Below, piece after piece: positions 57,208 to 64,000 of a stretch of 64,000 nt of DNA. The DNA comes from UBA6107 sp964459385 (GTDB lineage: Bacteria > Chloroflexota > Anaerolineae > Anaerolineales > Anaerolineaceae): positions 1-64,000 of the forward strand of contig CAYWLG010000009.1 in NCBI GenBank assembly GCA_964459385.1, written 5' to 3'. The notes under the pieces are model-generated. The model did no database searches, was not told the origin of the DNA, and saw only the letters and a program-made list of their open reading frames with translations. The number at the start of each line of letters is the position of its first letter. The first letter of the stretch is position 1. The translations under genes were made by a program, and so were the position numbers.

Positions 57208-58320
57208 TTATGAAATGTTGTAGAACGAATAATGATAGGCGATCTCGCCATTCATCAAGCCAAGCGTATCACTGCCGTCGGTCACTTTGGCAGTGGAGGA
57301 CGTGGCCGTCCAGGTGAAGCTGCGGTTATTTCCGCTGCCGCTGACGGTGCCCAGTTTGAAGGTGGCACCCGGCAGTTTGTTGTTGAGCAGAGTGCTGTAG
57401 TATGCACGGATGTCGGTTGCGCCCATTAGGGTGGATTCGGCATCAATATGAACACTGCGGTCCAAGTACAAGGCCACGATGGAATCCAGGCTTTTTGAGT
57501 TCAGTGCATCGATGTATTTTTCAGTGATGTCTTTAGTGGGCGTGGGGGTGGGTGTGCCCGTCCAGGGCCAGGAGTAATTGGAGATGGCCGTCCATACGGT
57601 GGGCAGGGTGGCACGGCAGTCGTCCCAGCTAAAGAAGTTGGCAGCACTCAAGCCCAATGATTTGGCCGTGTTCAAGAATTGCTGCACCTCCGATACCGTC
57701 GGGTACCAGCCGCTTTCTTTGAATGCGGGGCCGGTGGGCACGAGGGGGCGGAAGGGGGTAATGGCTTTGAATTCATTCAGGCTGCGCGTTAACTGCGCAC
57801 CGGCGTCTGTGGCGCCCATCCAGTAAACCTGGGGCATGTTGTAATCGCATTTGTTCAAAAAGTTCTTCCAGGGGAACTGTGGGTGATAGGTCGGCCAGCG
57901 GAAAGAGCACAACGCCACCGGGGTGCTAGGCAGCCCTTTGCGCAGAGCGGTCATAAAGGTATCGGCCACCACATCGCGCCCGGCCAATTTGTATTCCACC
58001 TCGGCATCGATCACATAGCCATCCAGCGAGTATTTCTTCATCTGAGAAATGGCAATGGCCGCTTCACCGTTGGGGTCGTAGCCGTAAACATAATGCCAAC
58101 CCCAAACTCCAATGCCTTTGGCGCGCAGGGCACTCACCACGTTTGGAATATAGTCATAGCCGGTGGTTTTGTCTTTGTTGTAGGCAACGGCAGCGTCAGC
58201 GATCTTGATCAATACGTGCGAGAAATTGGCCGCTGCTGCCAGATCGGCAATCTTGGAGGCGTCTCCGCCTTCGCAATTGGGAATTTTCCAGATCATCATT
58301 CCTTTACCGGTGAGTGTCAT
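57208..58320 (-). CDS. TIM-barrel (GH25/DUF-like) protein fused to an NTF2/SnoaL-like domain
   Basis: A 370-residue protein with two domains. Residues about 1-250 look like a glycoside-hydrolase-type TIM barrel: GVWGWHYVYGYDPNGEA, DGYVIDAEVEYKLAG (acidic pair on a strand end, a candidate catalytic site) and NFFSWDDCRATLPTVW. A PTPTPT linker leads to an NTF2-like domain (about 262-370) with SKSLDSIVALYLDRSVHIDAE. No signal peptide is evident. The start follows AGGAGGAT. It is the third gene after the SanA-like and HD genes and ends at a strong terminator. Activity is not established. Confidence 0.72.
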   Translation of the reverse strand: MTLTGKGMMIWKIPNCEGGDASKIADLAAAANFSHVLIKIADAAVAYNKDKTTGYDYIPNVVSALRAKGIGVWGWHYVYGYDPNGEAAIAISQMKKYSLDGYVIDAEVEYKLAGRDVVADTFMTALRKGLPSTPVALCSFRWPTYHPQFPWKNFLNKCDYNMPQVYWMGATDAGAQLTRSLNEFKAITPFRPLVPTGPAFKESGWYPTVSEVQQFLNTAKSLGLSAANFFSWDDCRATLPTVWTAISNYSWPWTGTPTPTPTKDITEKYIDALNSKSLDSIVALYLDRSVHIDAESTLMGATDIRAYYSTLLNNKLPGATFKLGTVSGSGNNRSFTWTATSSTAKVTDGSDTLGLMNGEIAYHYSFYNIS

Positions 58321-58338
58321 TCTATCCTCCTGCTGAAT

Positions 58339-58914
58339 CTAGTTGGTTGGGGTCAAATTGCCTTCAAGACCCAGTTGGGGGGCGATGCCCCTCATTGCCT
58401 CGATCACGTTGGCAACGTGTTCCCAAAGTGGCACGCCAAATTCGGCGGCGGCCTCTTCCATCTCTGCGCGGTTTGTCCCCGCTGCAAAGGCTTTATCTTT
58501 CCATTTCTTTTTCACCGAACTGGCCTCCAGATCGTAAAGCGAGCGGGAGGGGCGCACCAGAGCAACTGCCGTGATAAGGCCGGTGATCTCATCACAAGCC
58601 ACCAACGCTTTTTCCAGGCGGGTTTGGCGTGGATATTGTGGCAAATAACCGTGCGCCAGAATTGCCAGTACCACTTCTTCGGGTACCTGTCGCTCGCGCA
58701 GAATGGGGGCCCCTGCCAGCGGGTGGTCTTCAAGGGTGGGGTGAATCTCCCAATCAAAATCGTGCAATAATCCTGCCAATCCCCATAATTCCACGTCCTG
58801 GTCTTCTTTTTTGGCATAGAAGCGCATGGCAGCTTCAACACAGAGCATGTGATGGATCAAGCCCTGATTTTTCACATATTCGGTCACAATTTTGTAAGCT
58901 TCATCTCGTTGCAT
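58339..58914 (-). CDS. HD-domain hydrolase
   Basis: A 191-residue HD-superfamily protein with the metal motif GLAGLLHDFDWE (HD pair at about residues 51-52), an upstream His in LIHHMLCVEAAMR, and AILAHGY and ACDEITG as further ligands. HD proteins of this size hydrolyse phosphate esters or nucleotides; the substrate is unknown. It lies four bases after the SanA-like gene and 18 before the TIM-barrel gene in the same transcript. Confidence 0.9.
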   Translation of the reverse strand: MQRDEAYKIVTEYVKNQGLIHHMLCVEAAMRFYAKKEDQDVELWGLAGLLHDFDWEIHPTLEDHPLAGAPILRERQVPEEVVLAILAHGYLPQYPRQTRLEKALVACDEITGLITAVALVRPSRSLYDLEASSVKKKWKDKAFAAGTNRAEMEEAAAEFGVPLWEHVANVIEAMRGIAPQLGLEGNLTPTN

Positions 58915-58918
58915 TACA

Positions 58919-59593
58919 TTAATCCTTTTGACTGCTCGACTCTTGCGTGAAGATCGGTTCTGGCTCTCCCATTACAGGCTGCGGATACCAGATCCACACG
59001 TCCCACAAAGCAACCAGTGTTGCCGGAATCTCGCGCACGTTCCAGGTCAACAGCGATCTGCGGCTGTAGGTGCGAATTTCAGAAGGTACGCCCACAGAGG
59101 TCAGCCCAATGCCGTTACAGGTAAACAAAGCGCGTGGCAGGTGGTAACTTTGCGTCACCAAGATCGCTTCCTCCAACCCAAAGATGTATTTGGCCCGGTA
59201 GCAGGTGTCGTAGGTCCTTCTGCCTGCATAATCGAGCACGATATCTTCTTCTGGCACGCCCAGGTCAAGCGCATAGGCTTTCATGGCGCCCGGCTCGTTG
59301 TAGTCGAGAAAGCGATTGTCGCCGCTCATGAGCAGCTTCTCCACCTTGCCGGCAAAATAAAGCTGGGCGGCGGTCTCCACCCGATCGCGCAGAATTGGGG
59401 AGGGAGACCCATCTCGCTGCAACCCTGCGCCGAAAACGATTGCCGCCCGGCTCGCCGGCACTGCTTCGAGGCTGTACATCTTTTTTGTCGAGTACAAAGC
59501 CGTAAAGAGGCGGGCGAAGAGCAGCAGGGCACAGAAGGCGACTGCGCTCCAAAACAAGATGCGTATCAACATGTTAAATATCTTCTTTACCAT
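58919..59593 (-). CDS. SanA/YdcF-like DUF218 membrane protein
   Basis: A 224-residue protein with one N-terminal membrane segment (about 8-30) and an external DUF218 domain: IVFGAGLQRDGSPSPILRDR, LLMSGDNR, DYAGRRTYDTCYRAKYIFG and VTQSYHLPRALF. SanA and related proteins affect envelope permeability and vancomycin tolerance in enterics; the enzymatic role is not settled. The ATG follows an extended -10 by seven bases without a ribosome binding site. It is first in a three-gene run. Confidence 0.9.
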   Translation of the reverse strand: MVKKIFNMLIRILFWSAVAFCALLLFARLFTALYSTKKMYSLEAVPASRAAIVFGAGLQRDGSPSPILRDRVETAAQLYFAGKVEKLLMSGDNRFLDYNEPGAMKAYALDLGVPEEDIVLDYAGRRTYDTCYRAKYIFGLEEAILVTQSYHLPRALFTCNGIGLTSVGVPSEIRTYSRRSLLTWNVREIPATLVALWDVWIWYPQPVMGEPEPIFTQESSSQKD

Positions 59594-59600
59594 AGCAAGA

Positions 59601-59609
59601 TTTGTACCA
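59601..59609 (-). promoter_or_regulatory. Extended -10 box before the SanA-like gene
   Basis: Minus strand TGGTACAAA (TGnTACAAA), seven bases before the ATG and with no Shine-Dalgarno; predicts a leaderless message. Confidence 0.45.
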
Positions 59610-59869
59610 ATCTATTGAAATGATCAATGAAATTTATAGAGATTTGGCTTTTCTCAGACATTGATCTGAATGGGAAAGCCGGGTGTTTTTTTGCCATGCT
59701 CTCCGCAAGCAAAAGCCGATCTTGTCCAGCATCTTATTGGCAAGTTCACTTAGAAAATTATAACGGCAAAAAACGGAATATTTGTTTCGACCGCGTTTGT
59801 CAAGAAAAAAGGAATAAAAACCATTAAATATTAACAACTTAACAAATATCAAGGTGTGTGTTAAATCTA

Positions 59870-59897
59870 TTGACAATAATTACCAATTTGTTATAAT
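59870..59897 (+). promoter_or_regulatory. Near-consensus sigma-70 promoter of the ROK gene
   Basis: TTGACA (59870-59875), 16-base spacer, TATAAT (59892-59897). Both hexamers match consensus exactly. The GTG lies nine bases after the -10 and the TTG alternative 36 bases after. Confidence 0.8.
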
Positions 59898-59906
59898 AGT
59901 TTCACA

Positions 59907-61169
59907 GTGAATCAGAATCAAAACGAGGCGGTTTTGAGCACATTTTTTTGGTCTAGCCCCAAACAAAATGTAAAGAATCTAAATAAACATGCCATTATTG
60001 ATTTAATTCGCTTTACCCCCAATGGTATTTCCCGAGTTGAATTAGCCAGAGAATTGAATCTGACGCGTGCGGCAGTGACTTCGATCATTAACGATTTGCA
60101 AGGCATTGGTATGGTGCTTGAAGTGGAAGGCAGCCATCCCTCTGGCCGCAAACCGATCGTGCTTGAGATCAACCCCGACCGCGGCTACGTGTTGGGTATT
60201 GACCTGGGAGCCACGCACGCCATGCTTCTGCTGGCTAACTATTCGGCGCATGTCGTGAAAGAGCTGGAACGCCCTATTGATATCAACCAGGGGCCACAAA
60301 TTGTGCTCGACCAGGTGGACGAATTCATTCACGAGATACTAAAAGACACTGGCATCAGCCTTTCTGAGATTAAAGCGGCCTGTCTTGGGGTGCCCGGCCC
60401 GGTCGTTTTAAGAGAAGGCATAGTTTCTGAGCCTCCCATCATGCCCGGCTGGGATAAATTCCCGATCGAGGGGCATATTCGCTCCATGTGGAAGATTCCC
60501 ACCATCGTGGGGAACGATGCAGAATTGGGGGCCATCGGAGAATGGGCCTATGGCGCAGGCCGCGGTGAGAAAAATTTAGCTTATATCAAAGTCGGCAAGG
60601 GGATTGGAGCCGGTCTTTTGTTGGATGGGCAGATCTACCACGGCGCCAATGGTTCCGCTGGCGAGATCGGTCATATTACTATCGAAGAAAACGGCCCGCT
60701 TTGTTCTTGTGGCAACCGTGGTTGCCTTGAGGCGATGGCGGGGGGGAATGCTGTGGCTAACAGAGCCATTGAATACGTCCGTCGTGGCCAGCGTACCGAG
60801 TTGAGCGCGATCCACCCGATCGAATCCATTCAGGCGCGCGATGTGATCGCGGCCGCCTGCAGCGGCGATTTGATCTCGCAGCAGATTCTGGCAGAGGCCG
60901 GGGCGCATCTCGGCACGGCTATTTCAGGTTTAGTTAACTTATTTAACCCATCTATGATCGTGATCGGCGGTGGTGTTTCTCAGATCGGCGATCTGTTACT
61001 GGAACCGATCCGGCGCACCGTGCAAAAGCGTAGCCTCAAAATGGCTTCGCGGCGCCTGCGCATTTCTACCGCACTGCTAGGCCGACGTTCCTCTGGGATG
61101 GGGGCAGTTGTACAAGCGCTATCTTTCGTTTTACATCAGGAAATCGAAAATTCAGATGAAGGGAGGTGA
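59907..61169 (+). CDS. ROK family transcriptional regulator
   Basis: A 420-residue sugar-responsive repressor-type protein. An N-terminal winged helix (about 28-85: NGISRVELARELNLTRAAVTSIIND) is followed by the ROK fold: GYVLGIDLGATHAMLL, LGVPGPV, VGNDAELGAIGEW, and the zinc motif GHITIEENGPLCSCGNRGC with CLEAMAGG. The first start, GTG at 59907, has no ribosome binding site and is nine bases after the -10; TTG at 59934 has GAGG five bases before it, so the true start is open. It stands 78 bases before the sugar-binding protein gene and is the likely local regulator of the transporter. Confidence 0.9.
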   Translation: MNQNQNEAVLSTFFWSSPKQNVKNLNKHAIIDLIRFTPNGISRVELARELNLTRAAVTSIINDLQGIGMVLEVEGSHPSGRKPIVLEINPDRGYVLGIDLGATHAMLLLANYSAHVVKELERPIDINQGPQIVLDQVDEFIHEILKDTGISLSEIKAACLGVPGPVVLREGIVSEPPIMPGWDKFPIEGHIRSMWKIPTIVGNDAELGAIGEWAYGAGRGEKNLAYIKVGKGIGAGLLLDGQIYHGANGSAGEIGHITIEENGPLCSCGNRGCLEAMAGGNAVANRAIEYVRRGQRTELSAIHPIESIQARDVIAAACSGDLISQQILAEAGAHLGTAISGLVNLFNPSMIVIGGGVSQIGDLLLEPIRRTVQKRSLKMASRRLRISTALLGRRSSGMGAVVQALSFVLHQEIENSDEGR

Positions 61170-61199
61170 TTGTCGCAAGAGAGAAGTCTATTCATTGGT

Positions 61200-61231
61200 G
61201 TTTTCATCAGGAAACTGAAAACAAATTTTTT
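61200..61231 (+). terminator. Possible weak terminator or attenuator before the sugar-binding protein gene
   Basis: GTTTTCA (61200-61206) pairs with TGAAAAC (61216-61222) and six T residues follow at 61226-61231, just before the ribosome binding site. The stem is short and AT-rich. Confidence 0.35.
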
Positions 61232-61247
61232 AAAAGGAGAGAAAAAA

Positions 61248-62546
61248 ATGGCTAAGAAGTTGTTTCCCCTGATCAGTATTATTCTGGTCGCCGCGTTTGC
61301 ACTCGCTGCATGCGCAACCCCGACAGCGGCTCCTACCGAAGCCCCTGCCACCGAAGCCCCAATGGCTACTGAGGCTCCTACTGCTGCACCCGAACCTGTC
61401 ACAATCAATTTGTGGACAAAAGAGGGTGAAACCGATGGTGGTTTGCAGTATGTTCAGGCATTAACCGATGCCTACACTGCAATGCATCCTGAGGTAACTT
61501 TTGTTGTGGTCAACAAAGAGGTTGAAACCCTCCGTGAGGACTTCCAGACCGCCAGCCTTGCCGGCGCCGCTCCTGAACTCCTGTGGACCGTTTCTGATCA
61601 TCTTGGCCCCTTCACTGCTGCTGATTTGATCCAGCCTGTTGACAGCCTGTTCGATCTGAGCAAGTATGTCTCCAGCGCTACCGATGCAGTCAAGAGCCCG
61701 GATGGACAGACCTGGGGTGTTCCTATCTCCAATGGTAACCATCTGATGTTGCTGTACAACAAATCCTTGATGCCGACCGCTCCCGCCAACACCGATGAAT
61801 TGGTCTCGATGGGTAAAGATTTCATGGCTGCCAATCCTGGCAAATACGCCCTGGTCTTCAACCAGACCGAGCCCTTCTTCTTCATCCCCTGGCTGGGCGG
61901 CTTCAACGGCAAAGTCTTCGCTGCTGATGGCGTGACCCCCACTTTGGATACCCCTGAGATGACCTCTGCTCTTCAGCTCGTTTACGATCTGAAGTACACC
62001 GATGGCCTGATCCCCGCCGAATCCGATTATGATGGCGCCGACACCCTCTTCAAAGAAGGCAATGCTGCCATGATCATCAATGGCGACTGGTCGCTGGCTG
62101 GTTACAAAGAAGCTTTGGGCGATAACCTGGGCGTAGCCCCCATCCCCATGGTCTCCTCCACCGGTACCTATCCTGCTCCTTTCACCTCTGGTGTGTTCTT
62201 CATGATCCCGAAGGACCTCTCCGGTGCCAAACTCGCTGCCGTGGTTGATTTCATCAACTTCGCCACCGATAAGGAAAATCAGTTGGATATGGTTGCCAAA
62301 CTGACCCGCCTCCCGGCTCTCTCTGATGCTCTGTCAGATAAACTGATCACCGACGATCCGATTTTGTCTGGCTCTGCTGCTCAGATGAGCTACGGCCTCC
62401 CCATGCCGACTGTGGTTGAGATGCGCTGCGTTTGGGATTCTTTGAAACCCGAAATGCAGGCAGTCTTCGCTAACACTGAAACCGCTGCTGATGCTGCGGC
62501 CAAGTCACAGACTGCTGCAACCACCTGCATCTCCCAGCTTCAATAG
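61248..62546 (+). CDS. Sugar ABC transporter substrate-binding lipoprotein (MalE-like)
   Basis: A 432-residue extracellular solute-binding protein, family 1. The signal peptide ends in the lipobox LAAC (Cys about 22), then an Ala/Pro/Thr-rich linker. The binding domain starts near VTINLWTKEGETDGG and includes LLYNKSLMPTAP, INGDWSLAGYKEALG and NFATDKENQLDMVA, typical of maltose/maltodextrin-type proteins. The ATG at 61248 follows AAAGGAGAG; an upstream TTG frame opening lacks a signal peptide. The sugar is not readable. It is followed by two permease genes; no ATPase gene is seen before the window ends. Confidence 0.93.
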   Translation: MAKKLFPLISIILVAAFALAACATPTAAPTEAPATEAPMATEAPTAAPEPVTINLWTKEGETDGGLQYVQALTDAYTAMHPEVTFVVVNKEVETLREDFQTASLAGAAPELLWTVSDHLGPFTAADLIQPVDSLFDLSKYVSSATDAVKSPDGQTWGVPISNGNHLMLLYNKSLMPTAPANTDELVSMGKDFMAANPGKYALVFNQTEPFFFIPWLGGFNGKVFAADGVTPTLDTPEMTSALQLVYDLKYTDGLIPAESDYDGADTLFKEGNAAMIINGDWSLAGYKEALGDNLGVAPIPMVSSTGTYPAPFTSGVFFMIPKDLSGAKLAAVVDFINFATDKENQLDMVAKLTRLPALSDALSDKLITDDPILSGSAAQMSYGLPMPTVVEMRCVWDSLKPEMQAVFANTETAADAAAKSQTAATTCISQLQ

Positions 62547-62590
62547 TTTGGGACTGCAAGTTGAGAAGAATGATCTTCTCTAAGTAAGTG

Positions 62591-62626
62591 ATACAGGCCG
62601 GACTGCATTGTCGGTCCGGCCTGTAT
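62591..62626 (+). promoter_or_regulatory. Stable hairpin between the binding-protein and permease genes
   Basis: A perfect 13-bp inverted repeat (62591-62603 with 62614-62626) with a 10-base loop and no T run. It sits between the abundant binding-protein gene and the permease gene, where stem-loops in other transporter operons protect the upstream message and lower downstream expression. Confidence 0.7.
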
Positions 62627-62665
62627 ATAATGTAAGTGCAAGGAATCCTTTCGGGAGGAAAACTC

Positions 62666-63673
62666 ATGATCACTTCAGATGTGATACTGAAAAGCCTCGG
62701 TCAAGTGGGCATCACTGTCTTGTACATATTGGCTGGGACAATTATCGTTGAAGTCCTTCTTTACCTGATCTTGATGAAATTATTAAAGTATAAATATGCG
62801 CTTCCATTTATGCTGCTTGCACCGGCGATCATTGGGTTGACTGCGCTGATCATCTATCCCCTGATATGGGAGTTCCGCCTCTCATTAACCAACATGTCTT
62901 TGATGGCATTTAAGAATCCAAAATTTATCGGGTTCTTGAACTATGTACGCGTGTTTACCGAGCCAGTACTAAAACAAAGGATGTTCTTCCCCTTGCTGGG
63001 GCAAACGATCCTGTGGACGGTCGTTAACGTCTTCTTCCATGTAACAGGCGGTATGATATTGGCCCTGTTGTTGAATCGTCCCATGAAGGGCAAGGGCATC
63101 TACCGCACGCTTTTGGTTCTCCCCTGGGCTGTTCCGCAGGTCATCGCGGTGCTGGCCTGGCGCGGCGAGTTCAATTATTCTTTTGGTTATTTCAATGTGA
63201 TTCTCACCAATCTGGGTTTGCCTGCGGTTCAATGGTTGACCGAACCGGTGGCAAACTTTGCAGCGATGTGTCTGGTGAACATCTGGCTGGGCATTCCCTT
63301 CATGATGGTGATCATTCTGGGTGGTTTGCAAAGTATTTCTGGTGAATACTATGAGGCCGCCGAAATGGATGGCGCCACTGGTTTTCAGATGTTCAAAGAT
63401 ATCACTTTACCTTTGCTAAGACCCGTCCTGACCCCGGTGATTTTACTGGGCACGTTCTGGACGTTTAATAACTTTAATGTTCCTTTCTTTATCAATCAGA
63501 ATGAACTTGAAACCTCAGATATTTTGGTTACAGGTCTCTTCCGTGCTGCCTTCCAATACAATCGCTACGGCTTCTCGGCAGCCTTCGCCTTTGTAGTCTT
63601 TGCCTTGCTGTTGATCTTTACGATCTTCTATTTGAAGTACACCAACAGCTTGAAAGGAGTGTACGAATCATGA
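62666..63673 (+). CDS. Sugar ABC transporter permease (MalF-like)
   Basis: A 335-residue inner-membrane permease with an extra N-terminal segment (about 12-35) and six core segments. The EAA loop, EYYEAAEMDGATGFQMFKDI, contacts the ATPase. The ATG at 62666 follows GGGAGGAAA; an earlier in-frame start is not supported. The stop overlaps the next start (ATGA). Confidence 0.94.
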   Translation: MITSDVILKSLGQVGITVLYILAGTIIVEVLLYLILMKLLKYKYALPFMLLAPAIIGLTALIIYPLIWEFRLSLTNMSLMAFKNPKFIGFLNYVRVFTEPVLKQRMFFPLLGQTILWTVVNVFFHVTGGMILALLLNRPMKGKGIYRTLLVLPWAVPQVIAVLAWRGEFNYSFGYFNVILTNLGLPAVQWLTEPVANFAAMCLVNIWLGIPFMMVIILGGLQSISGEYYEAAEMDGATGFQMFKDITLPLLRPVLTPVILLGTFWTFNNFNVPFFINQNELETSDILVTGLFRAAFQYNRYGFSAAFAFVVFALLLIFTIFYLKYTNSLKGVYES

Positions 63674-64000
63674 GCGCCAACACTCAAATTAACGTCTCAG
63701 TTGAAAAAGCCCCTGTTCGCCGCAAGAAATCGTTCTTCTACGGCGGTCGTGAAGATTCTCCTTTCAAGAGAACTCTGATCCATCTGGCTCTGTGGATTTT
63801 CTGCTTTTTGTCGATCTTCCCGGTTTTGCGCGTTTTTGCGGTTTCGTTGCGACCGGGCAACCGCTTGCTTTCGACCGATCTTTCTCTGATCCCGCCAGAT
63901 GCCACATTTGAGTCTTACCGCATCATTCTCTTCGATAAGCCTTTCCTGACCTGGATTTGGAACAGCCTGGCAATCACCATTGCTACGGCTTTCATTGGTG
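63670..64000 (+). CDS. Sugar ABC transporter permease (MalG-like), partial
   Basis: The first 110 codons of a second permease; the window ends inside it. A basic N terminus (VRRKKSFF) leads to the first membrane segment (LIHLALWIFCFLSIFPVLRV) followed by VSLRPGNRLLSTDLSLIPP and TWIWNSLAITIATAFIG, the MalG pattern. It overlaps the previous gene by four bases. Confidence 0.92.
   Translation, partial: MSANTQINVSVEKAPVRRKKSFFYGGREDSPFKRTLIHLALWIFCFLSIFPVLRVFAVSLRPGNRLLSTDLSLIPPDATFESYRIILFDKPFLTWIWNSLAITIATAFIG

Larger units (their letters stand above)
59594..59906. other. Divergent intergenic region between sanA-like and ROK genes
   Basis: 313 bases, AT-rich, with no supported gene. It holds the promoters of both flanking genes. 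An inverted pair, ATATTTGTT (59778-59786) and AACAAATAT (59841-59849), is a possible operator for the ROK regulator; the significance is unclear. Confidence 0.6.

Noticed and set aside
57883..58770. A 295-codon plus-strand frame across the TIM-barrel and HD genes
   Set aside because: It runs antisense through two supported genes and over their junction; no motif is seen.

Overview
The window looks like chromosomal DNA from a member of the Chloroflexota, most likely class Anaerolineae. I infer this from several lineage-typical features: giant DUF2298/YYY membrane proteins, a topoisomerase I with an N-terminal zinc ribbon, isopentenyl phosphate kinase next to mevalonate kinase, many secreted proteins with Thr-Pro linkers, an NBR1-type Ig lipoprotein, and a MalEFG-type sugar transporter preceded by a ROK regulator. 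Base composition is even, and I saw no prophage, insertion sequence, CRISPR array, tRNA or rRNA. It reads as core genome with a dense, well-ordered gene layout.

Layout. 72-4648 (minus): a partner-switching cassette of STAS antagonist, RsbW-like kinase and a six-GAF SpoIIE phosphatase. 4878-12905: an envelope/secretome block (LysM protein, QueG, NBR1-Ig lipoprotein, two M23 peptidases, a TolB-like lipoprotein, a small conserved protein, a DUF1015 protein), then degV. 14123-21233 (plus): ffh, rpsP, khpA, rimM, dprA, a mannose-1-phosphate guanylyltransferase and topA, behind a strong promoter. 21343-23099: an unknown two-segment membrane protein and a VOC protein. 23104-28201 (minus): a transaldolase-family aldolase, greA, a dGTPase-like HD protein, then an isoprenoid operon (isopentenyl phosphate kinase, mevalonate kinase, UbiA-type prenyl-phosphate transferase).

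28248-44528 (plus): tlyA, lepA, then an uninterrupted glycan locus: AglD-like membrane protein, CDP-paratose-2-epimerase-like enzyme, GT4 glycosyltransferase, a 1780-residue GT39-ectodomain-YYY fusion, an 863-residue YYY protein and a further GT-C protein, ending in cmk. This locus is the best candidate for a poorly described system: a membrane glycosylation or polymer-assembly machine whose YYY components have no assigned biochemical activity. 44608-49222: a C69 peptidase and a large membrane sensor kinase whose phospho-acceptor histidine is replaced by arginine. 49366-56313: rpoC, here without rpoB, and a type II topoisomerase A subunit. 56310-59593 (minus): an FUSC-type membrane protein, a TIM-barrel/NTF2 protein, an HD hydrolase and a SanA-like protein. 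59907-64000 (plus): a ROK regulator and a MalE/MalF/MalG-type sugar ABC transporter, with the last permease cut by the window edge.

Regulatory sequence is readable by eye: several sigma-70-type promoters, six convincing hairpin terminators, hairpins at places where differential expression is expected (inside rimM; between the sugar-binding protein and its permease), and repeated cases of a -10 box only 6-10 nt before a start codon with no Shine-Dalgarno, suggesting leaderless mRNAs.
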